The notes below the pieces were generated by a model. That model was not told where the DNA came from. It worked only from the letters and a program-made list of their open reading frames with translations, and did not search any database. A stretch of 38,110 nt of DNA. It comes from CAYFUT01 sp964346395. GTDB lineage: Bacteria; Bacillota; Halanaerobiia; Halobacteroidales; Halobacteroidaceae. Location of the stretch: NCBI GenBank assembly GCA_964346395.1, contig CAYFUT010000021.1, positions 1-38,110 of the forward strand. The letters are read 5' to 3'. This document shows positions 1 to 8,085 of the stretch, one piece after another (the stretch's first letter is position 1; each line of letters begins with the position of its first letter). A program made the position numbers and the translations under genes.

Positions 1-15
1 ATAAGGAGGGAAATC

Positions 16-1263
16 ATGAAAGCAGAGATAATTACAATTGGTACTGAGCTATTACTAGGCCAAATTGTAGATACTAACAGCGCCTGGTTAGCTGAAAAAT
101 TAGCAGAATTGGGAATTGATGTGTATTATAAAGCGTCAGTTGGGGATAATAAGCAGCGAGTAATCGAAACTTTACATAATAGTTTAGAGCGATCTGGTCT
201 GGTGATTACTACGGGGGGATTAGGGCCAACTCAGGATGATATCACCCGCGAGGCAGTAGCAGAAGCATTAGGCCGAGATTTAGTTAAGTCAGAGTCAGTG
301 CTGGAGCAGGTTAAGTGTTATTTCCACCAGAGCGGACGGGAAATGAGTGAAAATAATGTTACGCAGGCTTACTTTCCTGAGGGAGCAAAGATAATCGAAA
401 ATAAAAAAGGGACGGCTCCTGCTTTTTTAGTAGCAGAAGATGATAAAATAGTTATCTCCCTGCCGGGAGTACCGGGAGAAATGAAATATCTAATGGAGAA
501 AAAGGTGATTCCTTACCTGCAGGAAGAATCATTTATCGGGCAGCAGGTAATCCACTCGCGGGTAATCAAAACCTGCGGAATTGGAGAGTCGGATTTGGAA
601 ATGAAAATAGAAGATATTGTAGACCAGCAGACGGATCCCACGATTGCGTTACTGGCTGATTCCTGGGAAGTAAAAATACGTTTAACTGCTAAAGCAGAGA
701 CGGAGGCTGAAGCTCAAGAACTAATTGAACAGGAAGAGGAAAAACTGCAGGAACGGATTAGTGATTATATTTATGGTTATAATGATGACACTTTAGAACA
801 AGTGGTAGCGGAAAAACTCTGGGAGCAGGAGTTAACTCTGGCTGTAGCGGAGTCCTGTACCGGCGGTCTGATTGGCGATTGTCTAACTAGCGTGCCGGGC
901 AGTTCCGCTTATTTTGACCGGGGAATAGTAAGTTACAGTAATCAGGCTAAACGAGAGCTGCTGGGAGTTAAAGAAGCAACTTTAGAAGAATTCGGCGCGG
1001 TCAGTCAACAGACGGCTAGAGAAATGGCAGCCGGAGTCAAAAACAAGTCCGGAGTTGACATTGGTCTGGCTACTACTGGAATTGCCGGCCCCGGCGGCGG
1101 AACAGAAGAAAAACCAGTGGGTTTGGTTTATTTAGCAATTGCGATAGAAGATGAAGTGCAAGTTTATCAATTTAACTTTAATGGGAGCCGAAATCGAGTT
1201 AAGCATTTGACGGCTCGGTTGGCGCTGAACAACCTACGGCAGAAACTAGATAAATTATCATAG
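16..1263 (+). CDS. cinA: CinA-family protein with nicotinamide-nucleotide amidase domain
   Basis: 415 aa, full length for the family. The N-terminal half is a molybdopterin-binding-like (MoCF/COG1058) domain, with TIGTELLLGQIVDTN near the start and TTGGLGPTQDDITREA at about residues 65-80. The C-terminal half is the PncC-type NMN amidase domain, with AESCTGGLIGDCLTSVPGSS and TTGIAGPGGGTEEKPVG. In this family the C-terminal domain deamidates NMN in pyridine-nucleotide salvage, and the N-terminal domain is linked to ADP-ribose pyrophosphatase activity. The ATG follows AGGAGGG at a good distance. A position just ahead of recA is the classic Firmicute arrangement. The upstream partner, usually pgsA, lies outside the window. 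Confidence 0.95.
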   Translation: MKAEIITIGTELLLGQIVDTNSAWLAEKLAELGIDVYYKASVGDNKQRVIETLHNSLERSGLVITTGGLGPTQDDITREAVAEALGRDLVKSESVLEQVKCYFHQSGREMSENNVTQAYFPEGAKIIENKKGTAPAFLVAEDDKIVISLPGVPGEMKYLMEKKVIPYLQEESFIGQQVIHSRVIKTCGIGESDLEMKIEDIVDQQTDPTIALLADSWEVKIRLTAKAETEAEAQELIEQEEEKLQERISDYIYGYNDDTLEQVVAEKLWEQELTLAVAESCTGGLIGDCLTSVPGSSAYFDRGIVSYSNQAKRELLGVKEATLEEFGAVSQQTAREMAAGVKNKSGVDIGLATTGIAGPGGGTEEKPVGLVYLAIAIEDEVQVYQFNFNGSRNRVKHLTARLALNNLRQKLDKLS

Positions 1264-1565
1264 GTGATTTTAGCAGTTTGCTCAGCCTCCAACTCAAGCT
1301 TAGACTTTTAACTCTCAACTATCAACTATATATCCAGGGTAAAAATCGACCCTGGCTATGAAAACCATAGAAACCATATCNNNNNNNNNNNNNNNNNNNN
1401 NNNNNNNNNNNNNNNNNNNNNNNNNNNNNNNNNNNNNNNNNNNNNNNNNNNNNNNNNNNNNNNNNNNNNNNNNNNNNNNNCTATATATCCAGGGTAAAAA
1501 TCGACCCTGGCTATGAAAACCATAGAAACCATATCCACTGTAAACTATAAAAGGAGCGGCTGAAG
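1264..1565. repeat. Intergenic gap: 55-bp direct repeat on both sides of 100 N, preceded by short-period repeats
   Basis: This 302-nt stretch has no gene. Positions 1326-1380 and 1481-1535 are identical over 55 bp and flank exactly 100 N (1381-1480), the usual placeholder for a gap of unknown size. Each copy holds two dyads: CCAGGGT with ACCCTGG around an 8-nt loop, and CTATG with CATAG around AAAAC. Just upstream, 1280-1303 is built of 6-mers of the form NCTYAR, and 1304-1331 of 7-mers starting ACT. The copies may be the ends of a collapsed tandem array. They may also be one sequence duplicated at two unmerged contig ends. The translations running through the N run are not genes. Confidence 0.85.
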
Positions 1566-2960
1566 ATGAAACAGTCAATTTTAGTAATCATCCTAGCAAT
1601 TAGCGTTTCCTTAGTGATACTTCACTTTACTGCTGATAAGACATATAAATTAAAAGCATTTGAAGTCGGTCTGGATCTTGATTTGGCTTCCTATCCGCGG
1701 ACTACTATTAATTTTCCTCCGGCCGGAGAAATCACTGCTGATACTCATATAACACCTATTAATTTAAACGTAACTCTGGAAGCCATTCACCAGCAGAGGT
1801 TGGCTGAAATCATTGCCAAAGCAGAGGATAAAGAAGCCCTTTATTCTCTGCTGCAGGGAAGGATTAAGCAGATTTTACGGTTGTTTGTGCTTCGATTATT
1901 AGTCATTGGCAGTTTAGCCGGCGGATTGGGAGCAGCACTTGTTAAACTGGAACCGAAGACCTTATTAACAGGAATAGTAGCGGCTAGTTTAGTAATCGGG
2001 ATTTTAACTTTTGCTACTTATTATAGTTATGATATTACTGCTTTTGAAGATCCTCATTTTTCCGGGATGTTAGAAGCAGCTCCCTGGATGGTAGGGGTAA
2101 TTCAGGAAGGACTAACTAATATTGAACAATTAGGGGCCGAAATGGAACAGATTGCCTCTAATATGTCCCAATTATTTGCTAAACTAGATAGTTTTCAAAC
2201 TTTAGGCCAAGTAGGCGGGGAGGTCAAGGTGCTTCATATATCAGATCTCCATAACAATCCAGCTGCTTTACAGTTTGTCAGCCAAATAGTAGATAGTTTT
2301 GCTGTTGATCTGGTGATTGATACCGGAGATATTACTGAATATGGGACTGCTCTAGAGGGAGAATTGTTAAACGAAATTGATAAATTAGCAGTACCTTATT
2401 TATTTGTAGCCGGCAATCATGATTCGCAGGCAATCATTGAAAAGTTAAAGTCCTTTGCTAATGTACGGGTATTGGCTTCTGAGATTGTTTCTGCTGCTGG
2501 TTTGACTATTGCCGGAGCAGAATATCCTGCCCTAGCTGATGAGCAGTTGGCTCCGGCAAATCAAGAAGAAATGCAGGAATTCAGCCGCAAGTTAGCTAAA
2601 TTAATAAGTGAGTCTTCTTTACAAGTTGATATCGCAGCTGTACATCAGTATGAGCTAGGGCAGTCGTTAATCGGCAAGGTGCCGGTATTGCTTCACGGTC
2701 ATACTCATAGTTTTGAGCTGAATCAGCAGGCAGGAACTGTAGTTATTAATGCGGGAACTACTGGAGCTGCTGGAGTGAGAGGGTTTAAAAATGAGAGTGT
2801 GCTGCCTAATTCAGTGGCATTACTTCATTATGGGCGCCAACAGGAAGAATTAGAGCTAAAAATTGTAGATATAATTAAATTTTACAGCCAGCGGAGTGGG
2901 TTTACCCTACAGCGGAAATTAGTTAACGGCCAAGGCCAAGGAGGTAATAGCAGTGAGTGA
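1566..2960 (+). CDS. Membrane-anchored calcineurin-like metallophosphoesterase
   Basis: 464 aa. Hydrophobic segments lie at about residues 4-21, 108-127 and 133-152, so the protein looks anchored by a membrane region. The C-terminal catalytic domain starts near residue 219. It carries the metal-binding motifs of the calcineurin-like phosphoesterase fold in order: HISDLHNN (224-231), DTGDITEYG (252-260), AGNHDSQ (282-288), a His in AAVHQYELG, and LLHGHTHSF. The substrate cannot be told from sequence. The side of the membrane on which the domain sits is uncertain. The ATG follows AAGGAGCGG. Its last codons overlap the thpR start by 8 nt, so the two are probably co-translated. It stands where many Firmicutes have cinA directly next to thpR/recA. 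Confidence 0.85.
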   Translation: MKQSILVIILAISVSLVILHFTADKTYKLKAFEVGLDLDLASYPRTTINFPPAGEITADTHITPINLNVTLEAIHQQRLAEIIAKAEDKEALYSLLQGRIKQILRLFVLRLLVIGSLAGGLGAALVKLEPKTLLTGIVAASLVIGILTFATYYSYDITAFEDPHFSGMLEAAPWMVGVIQEGLTNIEQLGAEMEQIASNMSQLFAKLDSFQTLGQVGGEVKVLHISDLHNNPAALQFVSQIVDSFAVDLVIDTGDITEYGTALEGELLNEIDKLAVPYLFVAGNHDSQAIIEKLKSFANVRVLASEIVSAAGLTIAGAEYPALADEQLAPANQEEMQEFSRKLAKLISESSLQVDIAAVHQYELGQSLIGKVPVLLHGHTHSFELNQQAGTVVINAGTTGAAGVRGFKNESVLPNSVALLHYGRQQEELELKIVDIIKFYSQRSGFTLQRKLVNGQGQGGNSSE

Positions 2961-3528
2961 AGGAATTAGAACATTTATTGCTGTTGAATTAAGTCGGGCT
3001 ACCCGACAGAAGTTAGATAAAATTAAGGGGGTACTGCGCGACTGTTCTCTGCAGGTGAAATGGGTAGAGCAGTATAATTTTCATATTACTTTAAAGTTTT
3101 TGGGAGACGTTAAAGCAGAACGTTTAGAAGAAGTAAAAAGTGTTTTAGCAGATATTTTGGCAGAAGAAGAATCATTTCCGATAGAAGTGGAAGGAGTAGG
3201 TGCCTTTCCCAATTCTGATTATCCGAAAGTAGTTTGGGCGGGGGTAGGTAAAGGCAGTAATCAGCTAACGCAGTTACAGCAAAAAATAGAAGAGCGGATG
3301 GTAGAGATGGGATTTAAAGCTGAACGGCATTCTTTTACTCCGCATATTACCCTAGGGCGGGTGGATAAACAGGAGAAAAATTTAGCTCCGTTGAGTGAAA
3401 AAATCAAAGAGTTTCCCTTTGAAATTAGCAGTTTGGAAGCAGTAGATAAAGTTACGTTAATGAAAAGTGAATTGACGCCGCAGGGGCCGGATTATACGCC
3501 AGTGTCTGAGTTTGAATTAAATCAATAA
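2953..3528 (+). CDS. thpR: RNA 2',3'-cyclic phosphodiesterase (LigT/ThpR, 2H family)
   Basis: 191 aa, normal length. It belongs to the 2H phosphoesterase superfamily, with two HxTx catalytic motifs: HITL at residues 44-47 and HITL at 131-134. The opening RTFIAVELS is typical of the family. Members hydrolyse 2',3'-cyclic phosphate ends of RNA and were first described as 2'-5' RNA ligases; the in vivo role is poorly defined. The start is GTG, with AAGGAGGT at 2938-2945. The gene overlaps the upstream phosphoesterase by 8 nt and ends about 12 nt before recA. The cinA-thpR-recA order is common in Clostridia and supports the call. Confidence 0.93.
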   Translation: MSEGIRTFIAVELSRATRQKLDKIKGVLRDCSLQVKWVEQYNFHITLKFLGDVKAERLEEVKSVLADILAEEESFPIEVEGVGAFPNSDYPKVVWAGVGKGSNQLTQLQQKIEERMVEMGFKAERHSFTPHITLGRVDKQEKNLAPLSEKIKEFPFEISSLEAVDKVTLMKSELTPQGPDYTPVSEFELNQ

Positions 3529-3540
3529 GGAGTGAACAAT

Positions 3541-4605
3541 ATGGCTAAAGAAGAAAAACAGAAAGCACTAGAACGCACCTTGAATCAGATTGAAAAGGAA
3601 TTTGGTAAAGGATCGATTATGAAATTAGGTGAAGCGGAAGCAATGGATGTAGAAGCGATTTCTACGGGAGCTTTATCTTTAGATGCTGCTTTAGGAGTCG
3701 GCGGGATTCCTAAAGGCAGAATTGTGGAAGTTTTTGGCCCTGAATCTTCCGGAAAGACGACTGTTGCTCTGCATATGATTGCTTCTATGCAGGAAGAAGA
3801 AGGAGTAGCTGCCTTTATTGATGCTGAAAATGCTCTAGATCCTAATTATGCTAAAAGTATTGGGATTGATGTCAACGATCTGCTTGTTTCTCAGCCTAAT
3901 ACCGGAGAAGAAGCCTTAGAAATTTGTGAATCGTTGGCTAGGAGTGGAGCTATTGATTTGATTGTAATTGATTCGGTAGCGGCGCTCGTACCGCAGGCTG
4001 AAATCGAAGGCGAAATGGGCGATGCGCACGTTGGTTTACAGGCGCGGTTGATGTCTCAGGCTATGCGGAAGTTGTCAGGGGTACTTAGTGAAACCAAATG
4101 TACCTGTGTATTTATCAATCAAATCCGAATGAAAGTAGGAGTTCGATTTGGAAATCCGGAAACTACTCCTGGCGGACGAGCCCTTAAGTTTTATTCGTCA
4201 GTTAGATTAGATATTCGGCGAAGACAGACTATTAAAGACGGCGAAGAGTATCAGGGGAATAAGACTAAAGCAAAAGTAGTTAAAAATAAGGTTGCTCCGC
4301 CGTTTAAGACGGCTGAATTTGATATTATGTACGGTACCGGTATTTCGCAGACGGGATGTATTCTAGATATGGCTGAAGAATATGGAATCATTGAGCGGGG
4401 AGGAGCCTGGTATTCCTATGGAGATGATATTACCCTAGGTCAGGGAAGAGCCAATGCCAAAGAATATTTAGAAGATAATCCTGAGTTAATGAAAGAGATT
4501 GAACAGAAAGTAAAAGTTGAACTGGGATTTATAGATGAGGCGGAACTGGAAGAAGAAGCGGAAACTGAAGCCGAAGCAGAAACAACTGAAAAAGAATCGG
4601 CTTAA
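3541..4605 (+). CDS. recA: Recombinase RecA
   Basis: 354 aa from the ATG at 3541. An upstream in-frame GTG at 3532 overlaps the AAGGAG ribosome site (3527-3532), so I reject it. The chosen start also places Walker A, GPESSGKTT, at residues 66-74, where it lies in E. coli RecA. Walker B is LIVIDSVAAL, and the L2-side stretch INQIRMKVGVRFGNPETTPG is intact. The C-terminus ends in the usual acidic tail (EEEAETEAEAETTEKE). RecA coats ssDNA, catalyses strand exchange and triggers LexA cleavage. A strong intrinsic terminator follows directly. No LexA-type site is visible close by, because transcription probably starts further upstream. Confidence 0.99.
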   Translation: MAKEEKQKALERTLNQIEKEFGKGSIMKLGEAEAMDVEAISTGALSLDAALGVGGIPKGRIVEVFGPESSGKTTVALHMIASMQEEEGVAAFIDAENALDPNYAKSIGIDVNDLLVSQPNTGEEALEICESLARSGAIDLIVIDSVAALVPQAEIEGEMGDAHVGLQARLMSQAMRKLSGVLSETKCTCVFINQIRMKVGVRFGNPETTPGGRALKFYSSVRLDIRRRQTIKDGEEYQGNKTKAKVVKNKVAPPFKTAEFDIMYGTGISQTGCILDMAEEYGIIERGGAWYSYGDDITLGQGRANAKEYLEDNPELMKEIEQKVKVELGFIDEAELEEEAETEAEAETTEKESA

Positions 4606-4609
4606 ACTA

Positions 4610-4639
4610 AGTCCTTTCCGGTTTCGGGAAGGACTTTTT
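4610..4639 (+). terminator. Intrinsic terminator after recA
   Basis: The stem AGTCCTTTCCG pairs with CGGGAAGGACT (11 pairs including one G-U) around GTTT, followed by TTTTT. It closes the cinA/recA transcript, so recX has its own promoter. Confidence 0.9.
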
Positions 4640-4712
4640 GTTATTTAAGGATTTATTTTATTAAACTGGTTAGATTGATTTTAGTTCATCGCACCGCTGA
4701 TTTTGATTATTT

Positions 4713-4741
4713 TTGTTCTTTGTTTTAATGTATAGTATAAT
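4713..4741 (+). promoter_or_regulatory. Probable sigma-A promoter for recX and the nuclease cassette
   Basis: TTGTTC (4713-4718), a 17-nt spacer and a perfect TATAAT (4736-4741), 23 nt upstream of the recX ATG. It lies just after the recA terminator and is the only good promoter seen before the five tightly packed genes 4765-8757. Confidence 0.65.
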
Positions 4742-4764
4742 ATTAAGATAGTGGAGGGGAAAGT

Positions 4765-5403
4765 ATGGCCGCCGGAGTAATTACTAAACTTGAACCGCAG
4801 AAAAATAATAATAAGCGTTATTCTGTCTTTGTGGAGGGAGAATTTTTACTGGGAGTAGATGCTAATTTAATAATTGAATATAATCTGCAGGTAGGAGAAG
4901 AAATTAGTGAAGACTTGATTGATAAGTTAATAGCTGAAGAAGATCTGCAGCAGGCGAAAGACGCTGCCTTTAGTCTTCTATCTTATCGGCAGCGCAGCCG
5001 GCAGGAAATAAAAAATAGGCTGGCTGAAAAAGGATATTCGCCGGATATTATTCGGCAGGTTATCAGCGTTTTAGAGCAGTTAGATTATATTGATGATCGT
5101 GAATTTGCTGTTAGCTGGATTCGCGATAGGATTAGTCGGGGGTTTGGTCCTTATCGGGTGCGCCAGCAGTTAAGAGAAAAGGGAATTGCAGAGCAGATTA
5201 TAGAGGAACAGTTGGAAGCAGAGTATGATTTTGAGTTAGAGTATCAACTGGCAGAGCAGTTGGCTAGTAAAAAAAAGAGGAGATATCGAAATAAGTCAGA
5301 TTGGGAAACAAGAAATAAATTGAAGCAAGTCTTAAAGCGAAAGGGTTTTTCTTTTTCGGTAATTGAAGTTGTGCTTGATGATGTTTTGGCAGAGGAGGAT
5401 TAA
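4765..5403 (+). CDS. recX: Regulatory protein RecX
   Basis: 212 aa, standard RecX length, made of three-helix repeats. The diagnostic pieces are LLSYRQRSRQEIKNRLAEKG, a region with LEQLDYIDDREFAVSWIRDR, and GFGPYRVRQQLREKGI. RecX binds RecA filaments and modulates them, usually by limiting filament extension. The ATG at 4765 follows GGAGGGG (4753-4759). The gene sits after the recA terminator under its own promoter. It is followed after 1 nt by an SbcD-like nuclease gene whose AGAGGAGGA site lies inside the recX 3' end. This suggests that recX heads a DNA-repair operon. Confidence 0.95.
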   Translation: MAAGVITKLEPQKNNNKRYSVFVEGEFLLGVDANLIIEYNLQVGEEISEDLIDKLIAEEDLQQAKDAAFSLLSYRQRSRQEIKNRLAEKGYSPDIIRQVISVLEQLDYIDDREFAVSWIRDRISRGFGPYRVRQQLREKGIAEQIIEEQLEAEYDFELEYQLAEQLASKKKRRYRNKSDWETRNKLKQVLKRKGFSFSVIEVVLDDVLAEED

Positions 5404-5404
5404 A

Positions 5405-6370
5405 ATGAAGTTGTTAGTCATGAATGATACTCATCTTCGGGGGACAACTCCCCAGCGTCGGCTGGACAATTTACAACAAACTTTATTAACTAAATTAGAA
5501 GAAGTAAAGGAAATTGCTCGACAAGAAGAGGTTGATTTTATTCTGCACGGTGGTGATTTATTTGATCGGCCGAATCCTGCTCCTTCTGTAGTTAGTGAAT
5601 TTCTCAAGGTTTTACGGGAATTTCCAGTTCCTATTTATTTAGTAGCTGGCAATCATGACTTATACGGACACAATCCTGATACCATATCGCGAACTATGTT
5701 AGGATTATTAATTACTTCGAAGATTGTAAATATTGTTGACCAGCCGCTTGTGTTAGAAAAAAATGGTTTAGAAGTAGGGTTAACGGGAAAAAGTTATGAT
5801 TATAATGTAGATACAAATCAGTCGGCTTATTCTGCTGAACATTCCGGAGAGGTAGATTATACAATTCATTTAGTGCACGGTATGCTGCTGGACCGTCCTG
5901 TTTTTCCCAGCAATTATACACTGATTGAAGATATTAATTCAGCAGCAGATATAGTAGTTTCTGGTCATTATCACTTTGGATTTGGAGTGCAGGAATTTGC
6001 CGGAACCAAATTTGTAAATCCGGGGGCGTTAGTAAGGCTGAGCGCTGATGTAAGAGAAATTAGTAGGACTCCCAAAGTGGCAGTTATTGATTTGGAAAAC
6101 GGAATTGAGATTGGAGAAATTGAATTAGATTCTGCTCAGCCAGGGGACAAAGTGCTGGATAGGAGCGAACTAGAAGCAGCTGAAGTAAAGGAAAAGAGGC
6201 TGGCTGAATTTACGCAGACAGTCAAGGCAGCCGGGGATTTTAAGTATTTTTCGATAGAACAAATTTTGGAAAAAGTAGCTGCTAATGAAGAAATAGAATC
6301 AGAAGTTAAAGAAGAAGCGCTGAATAGAATTGCTGATGTACAAGAAGAATTAAGGAGTGAAGGAAATTAA
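5405..6370 (+). CDS. SbcD/Mre11-like DNA repair metallophosphoesterase
   Basis: 321 aa from the ATG at 5405, chosen because AGAGGAGGA (5391-5399) sits right before it; a longer reading from 5363 lies inside recX. The phosphoesterase motifs are in order: MNDTHLRG (6-13), HGGDLFDRPN (48-57), VAGNHDLYG (80-88), VHGM, and VSGHYHFGFG. GGDLFDR and GNHDLYGHN are typical of SbcD/Mre11 and phage T4 gp47-type nucleases. The gene is somewhat shorter than full SbcD (about 380-400 aa). Its stop overlaps the next start as TAATG, and the next gene encodes a Rad50-like ATPase half, so an Mre11-Rad50 type end-processing complex is the natural reading. Strand polarity and endo/exonuclease activity are not readable here. 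Confidence 0.88.
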   Translation: MKLLVMNDTHLRGTTPQRRLDNLQQTLLTKLEEVKEIARQEEVDFILHGGDLFDRPNPAPSVVSEFLKVLREFPVPIYLVAGNHDLYGHNPDTISRTMLGLLITSKIVNIVDQPLVLEKNGLEVGLTGKSYDYNVDTNQSAYSAEHSGEVDYTIHLVHGMLLDRPVFPSNYTLIEDINSAADIVVSGHYHFGFGVQEFAGTKFVNPGALVRLSADVREISRTPKVAVIDLENGIEIGEIELDSAQPGDKVLDRSELEAAEVKEKRLAEFTQTVKAAGDFKYFSIEQILEKVAANEEIESEVKEEALNRIADVQEELRSEGN

Positions 6371-7824
6371 TGGAGAGGATAAAGTCGCTTAAGGTAGAAA
6401 ACTTTCAATCTCATGCTGATACAGAGGTGGAATTTGCTGAGGGAGTAAATGTAATTACTGGTCCTTCTGATGAGGGGAAATCAGCCCTCATTCGCGCTTT
6501 GCGCTGGGTATTATATAATGAACCGCTGGGCGATGAATTTATTCAGGTCGGCAAGAAAGAATGTAAAGTAACCCTGGAATTTGAAAATGGTTATCAAATT
6601 ATTAGACAGCGAACGCCTAGTAAAAATAGATATATAATAGTAGACCCCGAGGGAGAAAGAAGAGTATTAGAAAGAATTGGCCGGGGAGTTCCCGAAGAGA
6701 TTGAAGAAATTCATCAGATGCCTAAAATTGAGTTAGATACTGATTATGAAACTACTTTGAATCTTGATTATCAGTTAGATGGCCCATTTTTATTAAATGA
6801 AAGCGGAAGTAATCGGGCGAAAGCCTTAGGTAGGCTGCTTGATGTTCACCTTGTAGATGCGGCTACTCGTAATACTAATACTGATATTGGGCGGTTAAAA
6901 CAGCAGGAAAAAGAACTGACCGGTGAAGTTGACCGTATCGAAGAGGAACTAGAGGAGTTTTCTGATTTACCGCAATTAAAAGCTAAAATAGATCAGCAGG
7001 AGGAACTACTAACAAGAATAAAAACTAAAAAAGAAAAATTAGAGAATTTGAAATTTTTACAGGATAAACGGGATAAGTTACAGAAGGAAATAAAGAGAGC
7101 AAAACGAATTATAGAGCAGATTGGCAAGTTAGAAAAAATTAAAGATTTGCTTGCGCAGGCTGGGGATAAATATACCTGCTGGAATGAATGGCAGAAATTA
7201 CAGAAAGAATGGCAGCAGAAGCAAAAACAGATAACCAAGGGTAAACAGTATCTACAGCAGTTTAGGGCAGTTGGTCAGGCAGCGGAGGTAGTAGATGAAT
7301 TAAAGGATAAGGTTGATAAATTTCATTATCTGCAAAATTTAAATTACCAGTATCAAAAGTTAAAGCAGGAAATAAAGTTGGTAAGAACTGTAATCGATAA
7401 TACTGAACAGGTAGCAAAAATTGAAGAATTGTTGGCAGATAGCAGGCAAGTAGTTGATAAATTACACCGGTTGAGTGAATATTACCACCAGTGGCAGGAG
7501 TTAGAGCAGAAAATCGCCCAACAGCATAAATTGGTAGCAGCTTTTTCTGCACCTAAAGAGCAAACTCAAATTAAAAGTAAAATAGATAACAAACAGCAGA
7601 AATTAAAAAGATTAAAAGAATTATTAGCAGCCTGGGGAAAGATTAATGACCGCCTTCAGAAGGGGCAGAAATTTTTAGAAGATGTAAAGCAGGAAAAAAA
7701 GGATTGGCTAGAAGAATATAAGGAAATTCTAAGTCAATTAGGCCGGTGTCCTACCTGTTTTAGTGAAGTGAATGAACAGATTATTAGTCAAATTATTGCC
7801 AATTATAAGGAGGAAGAAGAATAA
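6370..7824 (+). CDS. Rad50/SbcC-like ATPase, N-terminal half (Walker A, coiled coil, zinc hook)
   Basis: 484 aa. Residues 1-165 form the N-lobe of an SMC/Rad50-type ABC ATPase: IKSLKVENFQSH at the start, Walker A GPSDEGKSA (31-39), and a Q-loop-like YQLDGPFLL with Gln135. Residues 175-455 are coiled coil, built largely of a 47-residue repeat. A zinc-hook-type CPTC lies at 460-463, only 21 residues before the stop. There is no signature motif or Walker B; those are in the gene at 8086. It therefore looks like half of an SbcC. It starts within TAATG at the end of the nuclease gene and ends in TAATG with the next gene. The clean starts, stops and AAGGAGG sites argue against a sequencing frameshift. 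Confidence 0.85.
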   Translation: MERIKSLKVENFQSHADTEVEFAEGVNVITGPSDEGKSALIRALRWVLYNEPLGDEFIQVGKKECKVTLEFENGYQIIRQRTPSKNRYIIVDPEGERRVLERIGRGVPEEIEEIHQMPKIELDTDYETTLNLDYQLDGPFLLNESGSNRAKALGRLLDVHLVDAATRNTNTDIGRLKQQEKELTGEVDRIEEELEEFSDLPQLKAKIDQQEELLTRIKTKKEKLENLKFLQDKRDKLQKEIKRAKRIIEQIGKLEKIKDLLAQAGDKYTCWNEWQKLQKEWQQKQKQITKGKQYLQQFRAVGQAAEVVDELKDKVDKFHYLQNLNYQYQKLKQEIKLVRTVIDNTEQVAKIEELLADSRQVVDKLHRLSEYYHQWQELEQKIAQQHKLVAAFSAPKEQTQIKSKIDNKQQKLKRLKELLAAWGKINDRLQKGQKFLEDVKQEKKDWLEEYKEILSQLGRCPTCFSEVNEQIISQIIANYKEEEE

Positions 7825-8084
7825 TGGCTGATTACCAACAGAAGATTGAAGATTTGAAAAATAAATTAGAACAAGCCAACAGAAAGAAGTTCAAGGCAGA
7901 AACAAAACTGGAGCGGTTAGAGGAAGATAAAGAAGAGTTGTTGGCGGAGATAAAAAAGTATGATATCAAACCAGAAGAATTAGAAGAGGAAATAGAAAAA
8001 TTGGAAACTGAACTGCAAGAACTGCTGGAGGAAGCAGAAGAACTGCTGCCTGATGATGATATTTTGCAGACTAAGGTAAAGTAA
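7824..8084 (+). CDS. Small coiled-coil protein between the two Rad50-like halves
   Basis: 86 aa, almost entirely predicted coiled coil and very rich in Glu, Lys and Leu. There are no Cys residues, no signal and no membrane segment. A break at YDIKPEELEEEIEKLE resembles hinge points in SMC/Rad50 arms. AAGGAGG at 7807-7813 and the TAATG overlap show that it is translated on its own. By position it matches the first part of the returning arm of Rad50, after the hook. It may pack against the long arm of the 484-aa protein or bridge it to the 223-aa half. I know no function for it. Confidence 0.75.
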   Translation: MADYQQKIEDLKNKLEQANRKKFKAETKLERLEEDKEELLAEIKKYDIKPEELEEEIEKLETELQELLEEAEELLPDDDILQTKVK

Positions 8085-8085
8085 T

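Noticed and set aside
1315..1578. Minus-strand ORFs of 87 and 60 aa across the N run
   Set aside because: They read through 100 unknown bases and the two copies of the 55-bp repeat; no ribosome site and no family resemblance.
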